Positions 1 to 9,259 of a stretch of 64,000 nt of DNA are shown here, piece by piece. Position 1 is the stretch's first letter. Every line of letters starts with the position of its first letter. Below the pieces are notes generated by a model. That model saw only the letters and a program-made list of their open reading frames with translations, ran no database searches and was not told where the DNA came from. Location: positions 109,551 to 173,550 of the forward strand of contig NZ_FNNV01000018.1 of the NCBI RefSeq assembly GCF_900106745.1. The letters run 5' to 3'. The translations under genes and the position numbers were made by a program. Origin of the DNA: Paenibacillus sp. CF384 (GTDB taxonomy: Bacteria; Bacillota; Bacilli; Paenibacillales; Paenibacillaceae).

Positions 1-651
1 TCCATCGGAATCGATTTTGCTTTGCCATACGCCGGTATTCAGCATCGGCTCGATGGTCATGACCATGCCGGCTTTCAGTCTGATTCCGCGACCCGCAGGT
101 CCATAGTGAGGCACTTGCGGTTCTTCATGCATATCTTGCCCGATGCCGTGACCGATAAACTCACGAACAACGGAGAAGCCTTCTGCTTCGGCATGCTTTT
201 GGATTGCGTTCGATACATCGCCCATGCGGTTGCCCACAACGGCTTGCTCGATGCCTTTGTACATCGCTTCTTCGGTTACTTTGAGCAGCTTCTTCGCTTG
301 CGCGGATACTTTGCCTACCGCATAGGACCAAGCGGAATCAGCGAGCCAGCCATTCAAGTTGACGACCATATCAATGGTGACGATATCGCCTTCCTTCAGC
401 GGCACAGCCGAAGGGAAGCCGTGACAGATGACGTCGTTGACGGAAGCACAGGTTGCGTACGCGTAGCCTTTGTAACCTTTCTGCTCCGGCTTCGCGCCGT
501 GCTGCTCCATGAATTTCTCGGCAAATTGGTCAATTTCATTCGTTGTAACGCCGGGTTTAATCATTTTTGCGATTTCGCGGTGGCAGGCTGCGAGAATTTC
601 GCCTGCTTTGCGCATATGCTCGATTTCATCTTTGGTTTTAATTATGATCAT
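1..651 (-). CDS. map: Methionine aminopeptidase type I (3' end cut by window edge)
   Basis: Removes the N-terminal methionine from new proteins in the cytoplasm, a two-metal enzyme. The frame is open for 217 residues to base 1, so about 30 C-terminal residues of a roughly 250-residue family lie outside. The metal and catalytic residues can be read: His77 in ICHGFP, Asp94 and Asp105, His168 in IGHGIG, His175 and Glu201 in TIEPML. The ATG at 651 follows AGAGGTG. A TTTACG-N17-TATAAT promoter lies directly upstream and the neighbour is divergent, so the gene has its own promoter here. In Bacillales the essential copy usually sits in the secY-adk-map-infA ribosomal operon, so this is probably a second, stand-alone copy; that is inference. 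The family assignment is secure. Confidence 0.95.
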   Translation of the reverse strand, partial: MIIIKTKDEIEHMRKAGEILAACHREIAKMIKPGVTTNEIDQFAEKFMEQHGAKPEQKGYKGYAYATCASVNDVICHGFPSAVPLKEGDIVTIDMVVNLNGWLADSAWSYAVGKVSAQAKKLLKVTEEAMYKGIEQAVVGNRMGDVSNAIQKHAEAEGFSVVREFIGHGIGQDMHEEPQVPHYGPAGRGIRLKAGMVMTIEPMLNTGVWQSKIDSDG

Positions 652-672
652 GTTACACCTCTTTAATGGCTA

Positions 673-701
673 ATTATAATGAAAAAATCGCCCTTCGTAA
701 A
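673..701 (-). promoter_or_regulatory. Promoter of the methionine aminopeptidase gene
   Basis: On the minus strand TTTACG (701-696) and TATAAT (678-673) are separated by 17 bases, a vegetative sigma-A arrangement. The -10 box is 21 bases upstream of the ATG at 651. Confidence 0.6.
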
Positions 702-804
702 GAAACCGACATTACGACACCGCGCTAAATACATCTAGCAGTCTGAATCAACATTTGACATAATAATAGGTAAACGAAGTTTCGGTGCTAAAGGGGGAGC
801 AACT

Positions 805-3186
805 ATGAAAGGCTTCGGTATCTATAAGTCGAAGAAATATTTGCAGCGTGTCTTAATCTCCATCATGCTTTCCATGGTCGTAGTGCTCATGGCACTGTCC
901 GTAGCGAATACGTATGTGCTGGAGGACTCCGTCAGACGCAACCAAGAGCAGTCTAACCTCAAGGTATTATCGCAAATTCAATATAATCTCACTTACATGA
1001 ACGAAATCATTACGCATCTTTCCAACTACGTCAATAAAGACAATCAACTTGCCACGCTCCTGTTCGACATGAAGCTGCCTAAGATGGACTTCATTCGCGG
1101 TTACCAACGGCTGTCGAGCATTATGGACAGCGCTTCCTTCCTGCATTCCATGGCCATCTATAATCACACGCAAAATGAAATCTACGGCACGACAAGCGCC
1201 TTCCTGCTGGACGGCGGCCAAACAAAAGCTAAAATTCGCGATTGGCTCTTCGATGCTTCGAAGCCGCATCCAACCTCGCGGCTGATTCCTGTCAGCTTGG
1301 AGAAGGCAGACGGCGGAATCGATGCCTTCGCATTTCTCGTTACGAACTCGCTGAAACCGTTCTCCAGGGCGGAATCGGCTATTATTCTATACATCAAGTC
1401 CGACTGGGTATTCGAGAGTTTGAAGCGGATGGATGCCGTCAGCAGCGACAAAGAGGGGAATGAAATTTACATTGCCGATCAAGACGGCCACCTCTATTCC
1501 TCCGACGACGCTGTAACCGAACAGGACAAGGCTAAGCGCGACCAAATCAAACAGCTGGTGCAGCGTGATAAGGACATGAACAAGCAGCTCTCCGGTTTTG
1601 TGGTCGGGGATATCGATGGGAAAAAGCAGCTCGTCTCGTATATGGATGACGGAGTTCGGAATTGGACGATCATCTACGTGCAATCCTACGATTTGCTGAT
1701 GAAGGATGTTCGATCAACGCGGACGAAATCATTTGCCATCACGGGCATCTTCCTGGTCCTGTCCATTGGCTTATCGATATGGCTGTCCTATAAGCTCTAT
1801 ACGCCGATCGAAAGGATGCTGCGCCGCATTCGCTTGCAAGCACCGCGAGACGAACAGAATCCTGCCGTTTATGAAGGCGATGAGTTCCATCTGATGAGCG
1901 ACAATTACATGCGGCTTTCGGATAAGCTGCAGGAGATCAGCTCGGAGCAAATCGTGAGCAAATATTATTTGCGCAAGCTGCTGACGGACAGCAGTCTGTT
2001 TACGCATCATGATATGCTCGAAGTCATCGAGAAGCATGGGCTTGGCATAGCGGTAAAGGACGAGTTACTGGTCTGTGTCCTGCGAATCGATGAATTTCAG
2101 GCGTTTGACCGCAATACGACGGGAGCTGCGAAGAAGCTGTACAGTTTTGCAATGGTTAACATCGCGCATGAAATTATGGCGAAGCGGTATCGCTGCGAAG
2201 TGGTTGAGGTGCGAGGCGACCATGTGGTGTTGATCGTATCGAATGATTCAGCGAGCGCTGACCAAGGCGGTCATGCAGCACTTATACCGGATTCAGCAAC
2301 AACGTTCTCCGAGCAGGTCGTACCGATTGTGCGAGAAATCCAGCAAACGATCCTTCATTTCTATGGCATCTCGCTCTCATGCGGCGTAAGCGACCCGATT
2401 CCGCAATTTCCGTATATTTCGTCGGCTTATAATCAGGCTCTGCAGCTCTGCAGCTATAAGATTATCCATGGTCATATGGCTACGATAGTCCCCGAACAGA
2501 TTAGAGAGAACTTACTGAGCAAGCAATCCGCCATCCCGGATGCCATCGAACGTAAACTGTCAGAAGCGTTGAAGAAAGGTCAAATGTCCGAGGCGGGAAG
2601 CGAGCTGGAGAAGGCATTTACGCTGCTTGCAACCTTCGGATATGACGATATGCTGAGGGCTGTCTCCAACTTGGCATGGGTGGTGAAGAATACGGCGGCG
2701 GACATTGCCAATAACCGCGTTATCAAATTTGATGTCGATTTGGAATATGCGACTCAAATTACGCAGGAGAAAGAAACGCTGGAGGAAATGTACATTGCGC
2801 TGCTGGCGCTTTGCGCTAGGATCTGCGAAGGTCAACGTCCGGCAACGATGGAACGCAATGATATGATTCTGGAGACGATTAAGGAATTGGTGGAACAGAA
2901 ATACGCAGATATCAATTTAAGTCAGCAATCCATCGCGGCTACCGTGAAGCTATCGTCGGCTTACATCGGCAAGATGTTTAAAGACAGCACCTCGATGTCC
3001 ATAACGGAATACATGAACGAAGTCCGCTTGAAGCATGCACAGCTGCTGCTGGAAACGGATGATTATACGGTCATCGAAATTATGGAGAAATGCGGATATT
3101 CCAATCCGAGCTATTTCTTCCGGTTGTTCAAAGGGAAGTTTGGAAGTACGCCAAAGGAATATCGAATGAAGAAATCCATCTCATAA
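805..3186 (+). CDS. Membrane-bound AraC-family sensor-regulator
   Basis: A 793-residue one-protein sensor and transcription factor. A transmembrane segment at about residues 16-39, an extracellular domain of about 265 residues and a second transmembrane segment at about 308-332 are followed by a cytoplasmic linker and an AraC-type double helix-turn-helix at about 686-790, ending in the usual STPKEYR. This architecture is common in Paenibacillus beside sugar importers and is thought to sense an extracellular glycan or the loaded binding protein. The ATG at 805 follows AAGGGGGAG. A TTGACA at 755-760 could be a -35 box but I see no good -10. The importer genes start 200 bases downstream after a terminator, so they are the likely targets. 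The ligand cannot be read from sequence. Confidence 0.88.
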   Translation: MKGFGIYKSKKYLQRVLISIMLSMVVVLMALSVANTYVLEDSVRRNQEQSNLKVLSQIQYNLTYMNEIITHLSNYVNKDNQLATLLFDMKLPKMDFIRGYQRLSSIMDSASFLHSMAIYNHTQNEIYGTTSAFLLDGGQTKAKIRDWLFDASKPHPTSRLIPVSLEKADGGIDAFAFLVTNSLKPFSRAESAIILYIKSDWVFESLKRMDAVSSDKEGNEIYIADQDGHLYSSDDAVTEQDKAKRDQIKQLVQRDKDMNKQLSGFVVGDIDGKKQLVSYMDDGVRNWTIIYVQSYDLLMKDVRSTRTKSFAITGIFLVLSIGLSIWLSYKLYTPIERMLRRIRLQAPRDEQNPAVYEGDEFHLMSDNYMRLSDKLQEISSEQIVSKYYLRKLLTDSSLFTHHDMLEVIEKHGLGIAVKDELLVCVLRIDEFQAFDRNTTGAAKKLYSFAMVNIAHEIMAKRYRCEVVEVRGDHVVLIVSNDSASADQGGHAALIPDSATTFSEQVVPIVREIQQTILHFYGISLSCGVSDPIPQFPYISSAYNQALQLCSYKIIHGHMATIVPEQIRENLLSKQSAIPDAIERKLSEALKKGQMSEAGSELEKAFTLLATFGYDDMLRAVSNLAWVVKNTAADIANNRVIKFDVDLEYATQITQEKETLEEMYIALLALCARICEGQRPATMERNDMILETIKELVEQKYADINLSQQSIAATVKLSSAYIGKMFKDSTSMSITEYMNEVRLKHAQLLLETDDYTVIEIMEKCGYSNPSYFFRLFKGKFGSTPKEYRMKKSIS

Positions 3187-3201
3187 CGGACTTATCTTAT
3201 G

Positions 3202-3249
3202 ACCGCCGTTTCCACAAAGCCTCTCGAGGCAGTGGGAACGGCGGTTTTA
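3202..3249 (+). terminator. Rho-independent terminator after the AraC sensor gene
   Basis: A 14-base stem (ACCGCCGTTTCCAC pairing with GTGGGAACGGCGGT, one G-T pair) is followed by TTTATT. It separates the regulator gene from the importer operon. Confidence 0.8.
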
Positions 3250-3384
3250 TTAGGTCTATAAGCCTGTAAACTGCATAAATTCGAACATTTTACACGTGCA
3301 AGATACAGCTTTTCGAAAATCGTATTCTATATTTCGCTGCCCTGGCATGGCAACATGAAGGTCAGAAGGAGGAGGTCACAAGTC

Positions 3385-4332
3385 ATGATGGATTCGGGTC
3401 AAAGAAGCAAAGGAAACTGGCTGAGCCGAGAATGGCGGCATGTACGCAAGAACAGAGAGCTGCTGTTGCTTTCCGTGCCAGGCATTCTTTACAAATTAGT
3501 CATTAATTATTTCCCGATGGTCGGTTTGATTCTAGCGTTTAAGTTCTTTCGGTATGATCAAGGCATCTTCGGCAGCAGATGGGTAGGATTCGACAACTTT
3601 GAATTTCTCTTCAAGTCGCAGGATGCGCTTCGTATCATTCGCAACACCTTGCTGTACAACTGTACGTACATCGTGCTTGGCACGGTAACCGCGCTGCTCT
3701 TCGCCTTGCTGCTTAATGAAGTGTCAGGAAGAATGGTGAAGATTTACCAAACCGCGATGTTTCTGCCTTACTTTATATCGCTGGTGCTCGTGGGTTACAT
3801 TGCTTATGCGTTCCTGGAGCATAAGAGCGGTTATTTGAACGGTATTCTGCAGAATCTCGGGATGGAGCCGCATAACTGGTATTTTGAGACTACGCCTTGG
3901 CTCTTTATTCTGCCATTAGTATCGGTATGGAAGGGTGTCGGTTTCTCCACGCTCGTCTATTACGCCGGCATAATGGGCATTAACAGCGAATATTACGAGG
4001 CGGCCAGGCTGGACGGTGCATCCAGAGTACAAATGATGACGCGAATCACGCTGCCGCTGCTGAAGCCGCTTATTATTATTTTGTTTATCTTGGGTCTTGG
4101 CAATATTTTCCGCGGAGATTTCGGATTGCACTACTTTGTACCTAATAACGTGGGGCTCAACTTTGCTACGACGGATATTATTGATACTTACGTTTATCGT
4201 GCACTCACGAAGCTTGGTGACATTAACTCAGGCGCAGCTGTCGGATTCCTGCAGTCTGTGGTCGGCTTGGTGACCATTGTATCAGCGAATTATCTGGTGC
4301 GTAGAGTCGATAAGGACAGCGCTTTATTCTAG
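3385..4332 (+). CDS. Sugar ABC importer permease (LplB/YteP type)
   Basis: One of two membrane permeases of an importer for complex sugars. The 315-residue protein has about six hydrophobic segments and the MetI-family EAA loop near residue 203 (EYYEAARLDGASRVQMMTRI), which contacts the ATPase. ATG 3385 is preferred over an in-frame ATG at 3355 because AAGGAGGAGG (3366-3375) sits nine bases before it. It is followed after 14 bases by the second permease and then by the binding lipoprotein. No ATPase gene is in the locus. In this family the ATPase is often a shared MsmX-type protein encoded elsewhere; that this holds here is inference. The substrate is unknown; LplB/YteP relatives include uptake systems for pectin-derived oligosaccharides. 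Confidence 0.92.
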   Translation: MMDSGQRSKGNWLSREWRHVRKNRELLLLSVPGILYKLVINYFPMVGLILAFKFFRYDQGIFGSRWVGFDNFEFLFKSQDALRIIRNTLLYNCTYIVLGTVTALLFALLLNEVSGRMVKIYQTAMFLPYFISLVLVGYIAYAFLEHKSGYLNGILQNLGMEPHNWYFETTPWLFILPLVSVWKGVGFSTLVYYAGIMGINSEYYEAARLDGASRVQMMTRITLPLLKPLIIILFILGLGNIFRGDFGLHYFVPNNVGLNFATTDIIDTYVYRALTKLGDINSGAAVGFLQSVVGLVTIVSANYLVRRVDKDSALF

Positions 4333-4346
4333 GAGGAATTGTGGAC

Positions 4347-5249
4347 ATGTCGAATGCGAATGCGAATGCGAAATCCATGCAGCAATCTAATTGGTTCATC
4401 AATGTATTTTTCATTATCGTCAGCGCGCTTATTGTGCTTCCGTTTCTGCTCGTTATCGCGGTATCGATTACCTCTGAAAATAGTCTCGTTCAGAATGGGT
4501 ATCGCTTCATTCCGAGTGAATTCAGTTTGGAGGCCTTCCGCATTGTGCTGAAGGAACCAACCATTATGCTCCGCGGCTATGGCGTCACGATTACGATTAC
4601 GGTCGTTGGTACGGTGATTGCGCTGCTGCTTACCGCGCTGACGGCGTACCCGATCTCTCGGCGAGATTTTCGATATAACCGCCCGCTCACGTTCTATGTG
4701 TTCTTTACCATGTTGTTCAATGGTGGATTAATTCCGTTCTATATCCTGATGACACAGTACTTGCATCTCAAGAACTCGCTAGGTGCGCTTATTATTCCGC
4801 TGCTGCTCAGTCCCTACAATATTCTCATTATGAAGGGCTTCCTGGACAAGATCTCGCTTGAAATCATTGAATCCGCGAAAGTAGACGGCTCCAGTGAAAC
4901 GCGGATATTTATCCAAATCATCCTTCCCTTATCGACGCCTGCACTTGCCACGCTTGGACTGTTCATTTCATTCGCTTATTGGAATGATTGGTTCACATCC
5001 TTGCTCTTTATTGACAACGATAAGTTTGTACCGCTGCAGCTGCTGCTTGTTCGGATCCTGTCGCAAATCGAGTTTCTGGCCAATTCACCGTTGGCAGAAG
5101 CGGCCAGCAAGCTGCAATTCGCTAATTTCCCGACATTATCGGTTCGCATGGCAATGGCGATCATGGCAGGTGGGCCAATGCTCATCGTCTTCCCTTTCTT
5201 CCAGAAGTTCTTTGTAAAGGGCATCACGGTTGGTTCCTTGAAAGGATAA
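4347..5249 (+). CDS. Sugar ABC importer permease (YtcP/LplC type)
   Basis: Second permease of the same importer, 300 residues, about six membrane segments and an EAA loop near residue 175 (IIESAKVDGSSETRIFIQII). The ATG at 4347 lies ten bases after AGGAGG (4331-4336); a GTG at 4341 is in frame but too close to the ribosome-binding site. The N-terminus carries a short Asn-Ala run encoded by repeats of GAATGC, probably unstructured. It ends with VGSLKG, typical of the YtcP group. It is in operon with the permease before it and about 100 bases ahead of the binding lipoprotein. Confidence 0.92.
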   Translation: MSNANANAKSMQQSNWFINVFFIIVSALIVLPFLLVIAVSITSENSLVQNGYRFIPSEFSLEAFRIVLKEPTIMLRGYGVTITITVVGTVIALLLTALTAYPISRRDFRYNRPLTFYVFFTMLFNGGLIPFYILMTQYLHLKNSLGALIIPLLLSPYNILIMKGFLDKISLEIIESAKVDGSSETRIFIQIILPLSTPALATLGLFISFAYWNDWFTSLLFIDNDKFVPLQLLLVRILSQIEFLANSPLAEAASKLQFANFPTLSVRMAMAIMAGGPMLIVFPFFQKFFVKGITVGSLKG

Positions 5250-5350
5250 AGTCGAATTCCATGAGAGGTGGTGAGGAGGCAAGGAATTACAAAGTTGTTA
5301 TTGCTTAAATACAAGGTATGGGGTTAACTAAAAACGGAGGTGTCTTTCAA

Positions 5351-6934
5351 GTGAAAATGAAATCATCGTCTACTGTTCTTAAATGGTGTTTACTCCTTCT
5401 ATGCTTCAGCATCATCGCAGCTTGTTCCAGCAATAACAATGGGAACAACAAGAATGCGACCGAGAACACGGCCGCAACGAATACAACCAATACAACGACG
5501 GAAGAACCGGCTGCGAATAATACGGCAGAAGAGCCTGTCAAAGAGGAGCTTCCTGAAGTAAAATTAACGTTCTACTATCCAAGTAACCCGCCAGGACCGG
5601 ATCAACAAGCCGTTAATGACGAAATCAATAAATATTTGAAAGAGAAAATTAACGCAACGGTTGATTTGAAGCCGCTTTCTTTCGACGAATACGATCCGAA
5701 GCTCAATACGATCATGGCTGCAGGCGAAGAATTCGATGTCGCATGGGGCTCTAAATACTGGCTGCTCAGCTATCAAGCAAACATCGATAAAGGCGCACTG
5801 CTTGAACTTACTGACGACATGATCAGCAAATATGCACCTGAAGCACGTGCCAACATTCCGGATAAATTCTGGCCGGATATGAAAGCCAATGACGGCAAAG
5901 TATATGGCTTCCCGGTTTACCAAGTTGCGGCTAAGACGAAGAGCTTGGTCATTCAGAAGCGTTTTGCCGACAAATACAACCTTGATGTCAGCACCATCCA
6001 CACATATAAAGACATTGAGCCGTTCCTGAAACAAGTTAAAGAAGGCGAAAAGGATGTCATTCCTTTCGGTATGGGCATGAACTCATGGGGCTTCTATACA
6101 AGTCCTGACTGGGTGGGTACAGACGGATTGGCCGTTTCGTACAAGAAAGACGACCCGAATTATTCCATTCTGACGGGTGAAGAGCAAATCAATGCGAAGA
6201 AAGAATACTACGAAACGATGCACAGATGGTATAAAGCAGGCTACATCAACGAGGATGCTCCGATTCTCAAAAACTTCGGAGACCTGGAGAAGAAAGGCAA
6301 TGTCGCAGTCGGTATTGAATTTACGACTAAGCCAGGCGGCGAGATCGATGAAATGAATAACAACGGCGGCAATGAAGTTATCTATGCTCCGATTTCCGAC
6401 AGCTACTTCACAGGTATCGCGAGCGCTATGCAGGTCGTTAGCAAAACGTCCAAAAATCCGGAACGTGCTTTAATGTTCATTAACTTGTTAAACACAGATA
6501 AATTCCTGTACAACTTGATCTGCTACGGTATTGAAGGCAAACACTATACGAAGAAAGACGGCGACTACATCGAGCCGATCAAAGATTCCGGTTATGCGCC
6601 GAATGTAGACTGGGTGTTCGGTAACCAGTTCAATGCTTACCTGAAAGCGCCACAAACCGCAGATGTATGGCAAAAAACGATCGATCTGAACAACAGCGCA
6701 ATGGTTGCTGCATCGTATGGCTTCTCCGTTAACCAAGATCCGATCAAGTCGGAGCTTGCTAACACAAATGCGGTTAACAATGAATTCGCGCAAGCACTGG
6801 AAACCGGTGCCGTTGATCCTGCCGATATCATGCCGAAATATATCGAGAAGCTGAAAGCGGCAGGTCAAGAGAAGATCGACCAAGAGATCCAGAAACAATG
6901 GGATGAGTTCCTTGTGAAGCAAGGCCTGAAGTAA
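5351..6934 (+). CDS. Extracellular sugar-binding lipoprotein (LplA type)
   Basis: The substrate receptor of the importer, anchored outside the membrane. The 527-residue precursor has a hydrophobic signal sequence ending in the lipobox IAAC (cysteine near residue 25), then an Asn/Thr/Glu-rich linker to about residue 70, then a family 1-like binding fold. The C-terminal part resembles the domain shared by LplA-like proteins (DUF3502) and ends in WDEFLVKQGLK. GTG 5351 is chosen because GGAGG (5336-5340) lies ten bases upstream; ATG 5357 is the alternative. The gene ends before a strong terminator, so its mRNA can be more stable than that of the permeases, as is common for binding proteins. The ligand is likely an oligosaccharide but cannot be named. 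Confidence 0.92.
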   Translation: MKMKSSSTVLKWCLLLLCFSIIAACSSNNNGNNKNATENTAATNTTNTTTEEPAANNTAEEPVKEELPEVKLTFYYPSNPPGPDQQAVNDEINKYLKEKINATVDLKPLSFDEYDPKLNTIMAAGEEFDVAWGSKYWLLSYQANIDKGALLELTDDMISKYAPEARANIPDKFWPDMKANDGKVYGFPVYQVAAKTKSLVIQKRFADKYNLDVSTIHTYKDIEPFLKQVKEGEKDVIPFGMGMNSWGFYTSPDWVGTDGLAVSYKKDDPNYSILTGEEQINAKKEYYETMHRWYKAGYINEDAPILKNFGDLEKKGNVAVGIEFTTKPGGEIDEMNNNGGNEVIYAPISDSYFTGIASAMQVVSKTSKNPERALMFINLLNTDKFLYNLICYGIEGKHYTKKDGDYIEPIKDSGYAPNVDWVFGNQFNAYLKAPQTADVWQKTIDLNNSAMVAASYGFSVNQDPIKSELANTNAVNNEFAQALETGAVDPADIMPKYIEKLKAAGQEKIDQEIQKQWDEFLVKQGLK

Positions 6935-6967
6935 TCATAAGGGTTACTGGTAAGAGGTAACGAAGCC

Positions 6968-7007
6968 AAAGAGGCAGGGGGAGCAGTACGGTACCTCTGC
7001 CTCTTTT
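6968..7007 (+). terminator. Terminator after the binding lipoprotein gene
   Basis: AGAGGCAG pairs with CTGCCTCT with extension of the stem toward the loop, followed by TTTTT. It would separate, or reduce read-through into, the beta-helix gene 25 bases on. Confidence 0.78.
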
Positions 7008-7032
7008 TACATGGAACGGGAGGGCTATTCAG

Positions 7033-9120
7033 ATGGAGTTGTTTGTTTCGGTTAAGGATGGCGATGATGCTAACACGGGGATGACTGCTGAGGCGGCTGT
7101 TCGGACACTTGAACGCGCTAGGGAACTGGTACGAATGAAGCTGGCGGAAGCCTATAAGCAGGACATTACCGTTTGGATTAGCGGCGGGCGGTACGAATTG
7201 ACGGAACCGCTGCGTTTGGATGAGCGTGATTCTGCTGCTGATGGGTACTCGGTGACCTATCGCGGTACTGCACAGGATGAAGAAGGTGTCACGATTAGCG
7301 GCGGAAGCGCGATTACAGGTTGGGAGCCTTATGATGACCATACCTATCGTGTCCGGCTGAATGCAGGTAGTGCAATTCATACGCTCTATGAGAATGGGGA
7401 ACGCGCATGGACGGCGAGGAGTCCCAAACAAGGTTACCATGTCGTTGCCGGTAGAGGAGACGGTGATTCGAGAACCGGGTTTCGATTTCATAAGGAGGAT
7501 GTTCCGAGATTCGAGCACGGGCCGGGTACGCAAGGTGCGCAGATCCACATATGGCCTGGGGAAGGCGAGTGGAATTGGTTCACGGAAACGAAAACGATCG
7601 ACCGTATTAGTTGGGAAGAAGGGATAGTCTCGTTCAAAGAACCTGCGCCATGGGGGATCGACCAAGGCTCGCGGTACAGAGTTCAAGGGGCGTTGTCGCT
7701 CTTGACGGAACCGGGGGAATATTACTTCGACGCGGCTAGCGGCGAATTATACTATTATCCGAGGCAGCTGCCCATTGAGGAGCAAGTGATTGCAGCTCCT
7801 GCTATGAAGCGGGTGATTGAGCTGGTAGGCAGTTCGCCTGACACCCCGGTGAAGGGCATTGTGCTTGAAGGATTAACGGTGGAGTGCTCCGATTATGCGC
7901 AGGAATATCGAATGCCGGATAGCAACTGCGAGCACTTGGAGAGCCGACATGGACTCGTTTATCTCGAGAATGCCTGCGGTATTTCCGTTAGAGGCTGCCG
8001 GCTCTGGAACAGTGGCTTCAGCGGCATCGTACTGAATGGATATTGTCAGGGGAATGAAATCTCGGACAATCTGATTGAGCATACCGGCTATAACGGTGTC
8101 TATGTGATCGGCATCGCTCCGGGAGAAGGCGACTATGATAGCGCCGAGCAGGCTGATGTGAGCAAAGGGAATCTCATTACGAATAATTTGATCCGGTTCG
8201 GCGGTGAACTCATTGGTCACAGCTCAGGCATTCAGCTTTATCAAAGCGGAAGCAATGAAGTGTCACATAACGAGATTCACGGCATGCCGAGATATGGCAT
8301 TTCGCTGAAAGGGTTACGACAAGGCGCCATGGAGTCATCCTATTACGGGACGGAGGTTACGTGGGAGAATCATTGGGATTTCACGCACACGCGGAACAAC
8401 CTGATTACTCGCAATAACTTCTGGGATGTGATGAAGGACAGCCAAGATGGCGGGATGCTGGAGTCTTGGGGAGCGGGAACCGGCAACCGGATTATCGCCA
8501 ATCGGTTTCATCACAGCGGCATTTATTTCTCCTTCGGCTTCTGTATTTATTTGGACGATGCATCGGATCACTATCACGTCTCGCATAATGTGATCCATGA
8601 TTTGTACAGCGCGGGCAGCGGCGTGCTGTGGTTTGTTGTGTTCTCCAAAGGCATCGGCAACCGGATTGAGAACAATCTGCTGGTACGGAACGATGCGCGG
8701 GCTGCCTTCGGCACGCAAGAAATGGCCGGTGAGGAGAATCGAGATATAACGATTCTGCGTAACCTTGCAGTGAGCTCGGGGGATCAGCTGTATCATTTCG
8801 TCAATTGGAAGGATGACCGGCTGCTGGAGGCGGACTTCAATCTCTATGACAATGGGACGAAGGAGCTGACCGTGAGCGGCATCTACGGGGATGACAAGCG
8901 AGGCCTCGTACCAATTCCATGGGAAGCTTGGCGCAATATGGTGGATGGCAAATTTGATGCGCACACCTTGAACGCGGATGCGATGCTAATCACAGAAGGG
9001 GAAGGCGGCCACGTGCAATTTACGCTGGATCCGGCATCGCCAGCATTCGGTCTTGGCTGGGAAGCGATCGATATGAGCAGCATGGGCTTGAAGGAGACCT
9101 TCCCGTTTCCGCGGGGTTGA
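7033..9120 (+). CDS. Right-handed beta-helix protein, possible GH141/GH120-like glycosidase
   Basis: A 695-residue protein with a parallel beta-helix core. The N-terminal pattern (FVSVKDGDDANTGMTAEAAV, then GGRYELTEPLRL and a SGGSAITGW stretch) is the classic opening of glycoside hydrolase-like beta-helix proteins such as GH141 and GH120. Residues about 290-570 hold Asn-rich helix turns (GNEISDNLIEHTGYNGVYV and similar). There is no signal peptide, so it should act in the cytoplasm on imported oligosaccharides, which fits its position after the importer genes. GGGAGGG lies seven bases before the ATG. I cannot identify catalytic residues with certainty, so the enzyme class is inference; a polysaccharide lyase or epimerase is possible. 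Confidence 0.75.
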   Translation: MELFVSVKDGDDANTGMTAEAAVRTLERARELVRMKLAEAYKQDITVWISGGRYELTEPLRLDERDSAADGYSVTYRGTAQDEEGVTISGGSAITGWEPYDDHTYRVRLNAGSAIHTLYENGERAWTARSPKQGYHVVAGRGDGDSRTGFRFHKEDVPRFEHGPGTQGAQIHIWPGEGEWNWFTETKTIDRISWEEGIVSFKEPAPWGIDQGSRYRVQGALSLLTEPGEYYFDAASGELYYYPRQLPIEEQVIAAPAMKRVIELVGSSPDTPVKGIVLEGLTVECSDYAQEYRMPDSNCEHLESRHGLVYLENACGISVRGCRLWNSGFSGIVLNGYCQGNEISDNLIEHTGYNGVYVIGIAPGEGDYDSAEQADVSKGNLITNNLIRFGGELIGHSSGIQLYQSGSNEVSHNEIHGMPRYGISLKGLRQGAMESSYYGTEVTWENHWDFTHTRNNLITRNNFWDVMKDSQDGGMLESWGAGTGNRIIANRFHHSGIYFSFGFCIYLDDASDHYHVSHNVIHDLYSAGSGVLWFVVFSKGIGNRIENNLLVRNDARAAFGTQEMAGEENRDITILRNLAVSSGDQLYHFVNWKDDRLLEADFNLYDNGTKELTVSGIYGDDKRGLVPIPWEAWRNMVDGKFDAHTLNADAMLITEGEGGHVQFTLDPASPAFGLGWEAIDMSSMGLKETFPFPRG

Positions 9121-9259
9121 ATAAATTGAGCAGTTTACCTCAGTGCGACGCGCAGGGGCCAGATGCAAATTTTCACTGGATGAGGTGTGTGAAGAGTTCT
9201 ATCACGAGTAGCTTCCATGTTACGATAGACGGGAAGTGACCATAAAGGGGTAGAACAAG

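Noticed and set aside
7361..7627. Plus-strand 88-residue frame inside the beta-helix gene
   Set aside because: It lies in another frame of the same strand and has no ribosome-binding site.
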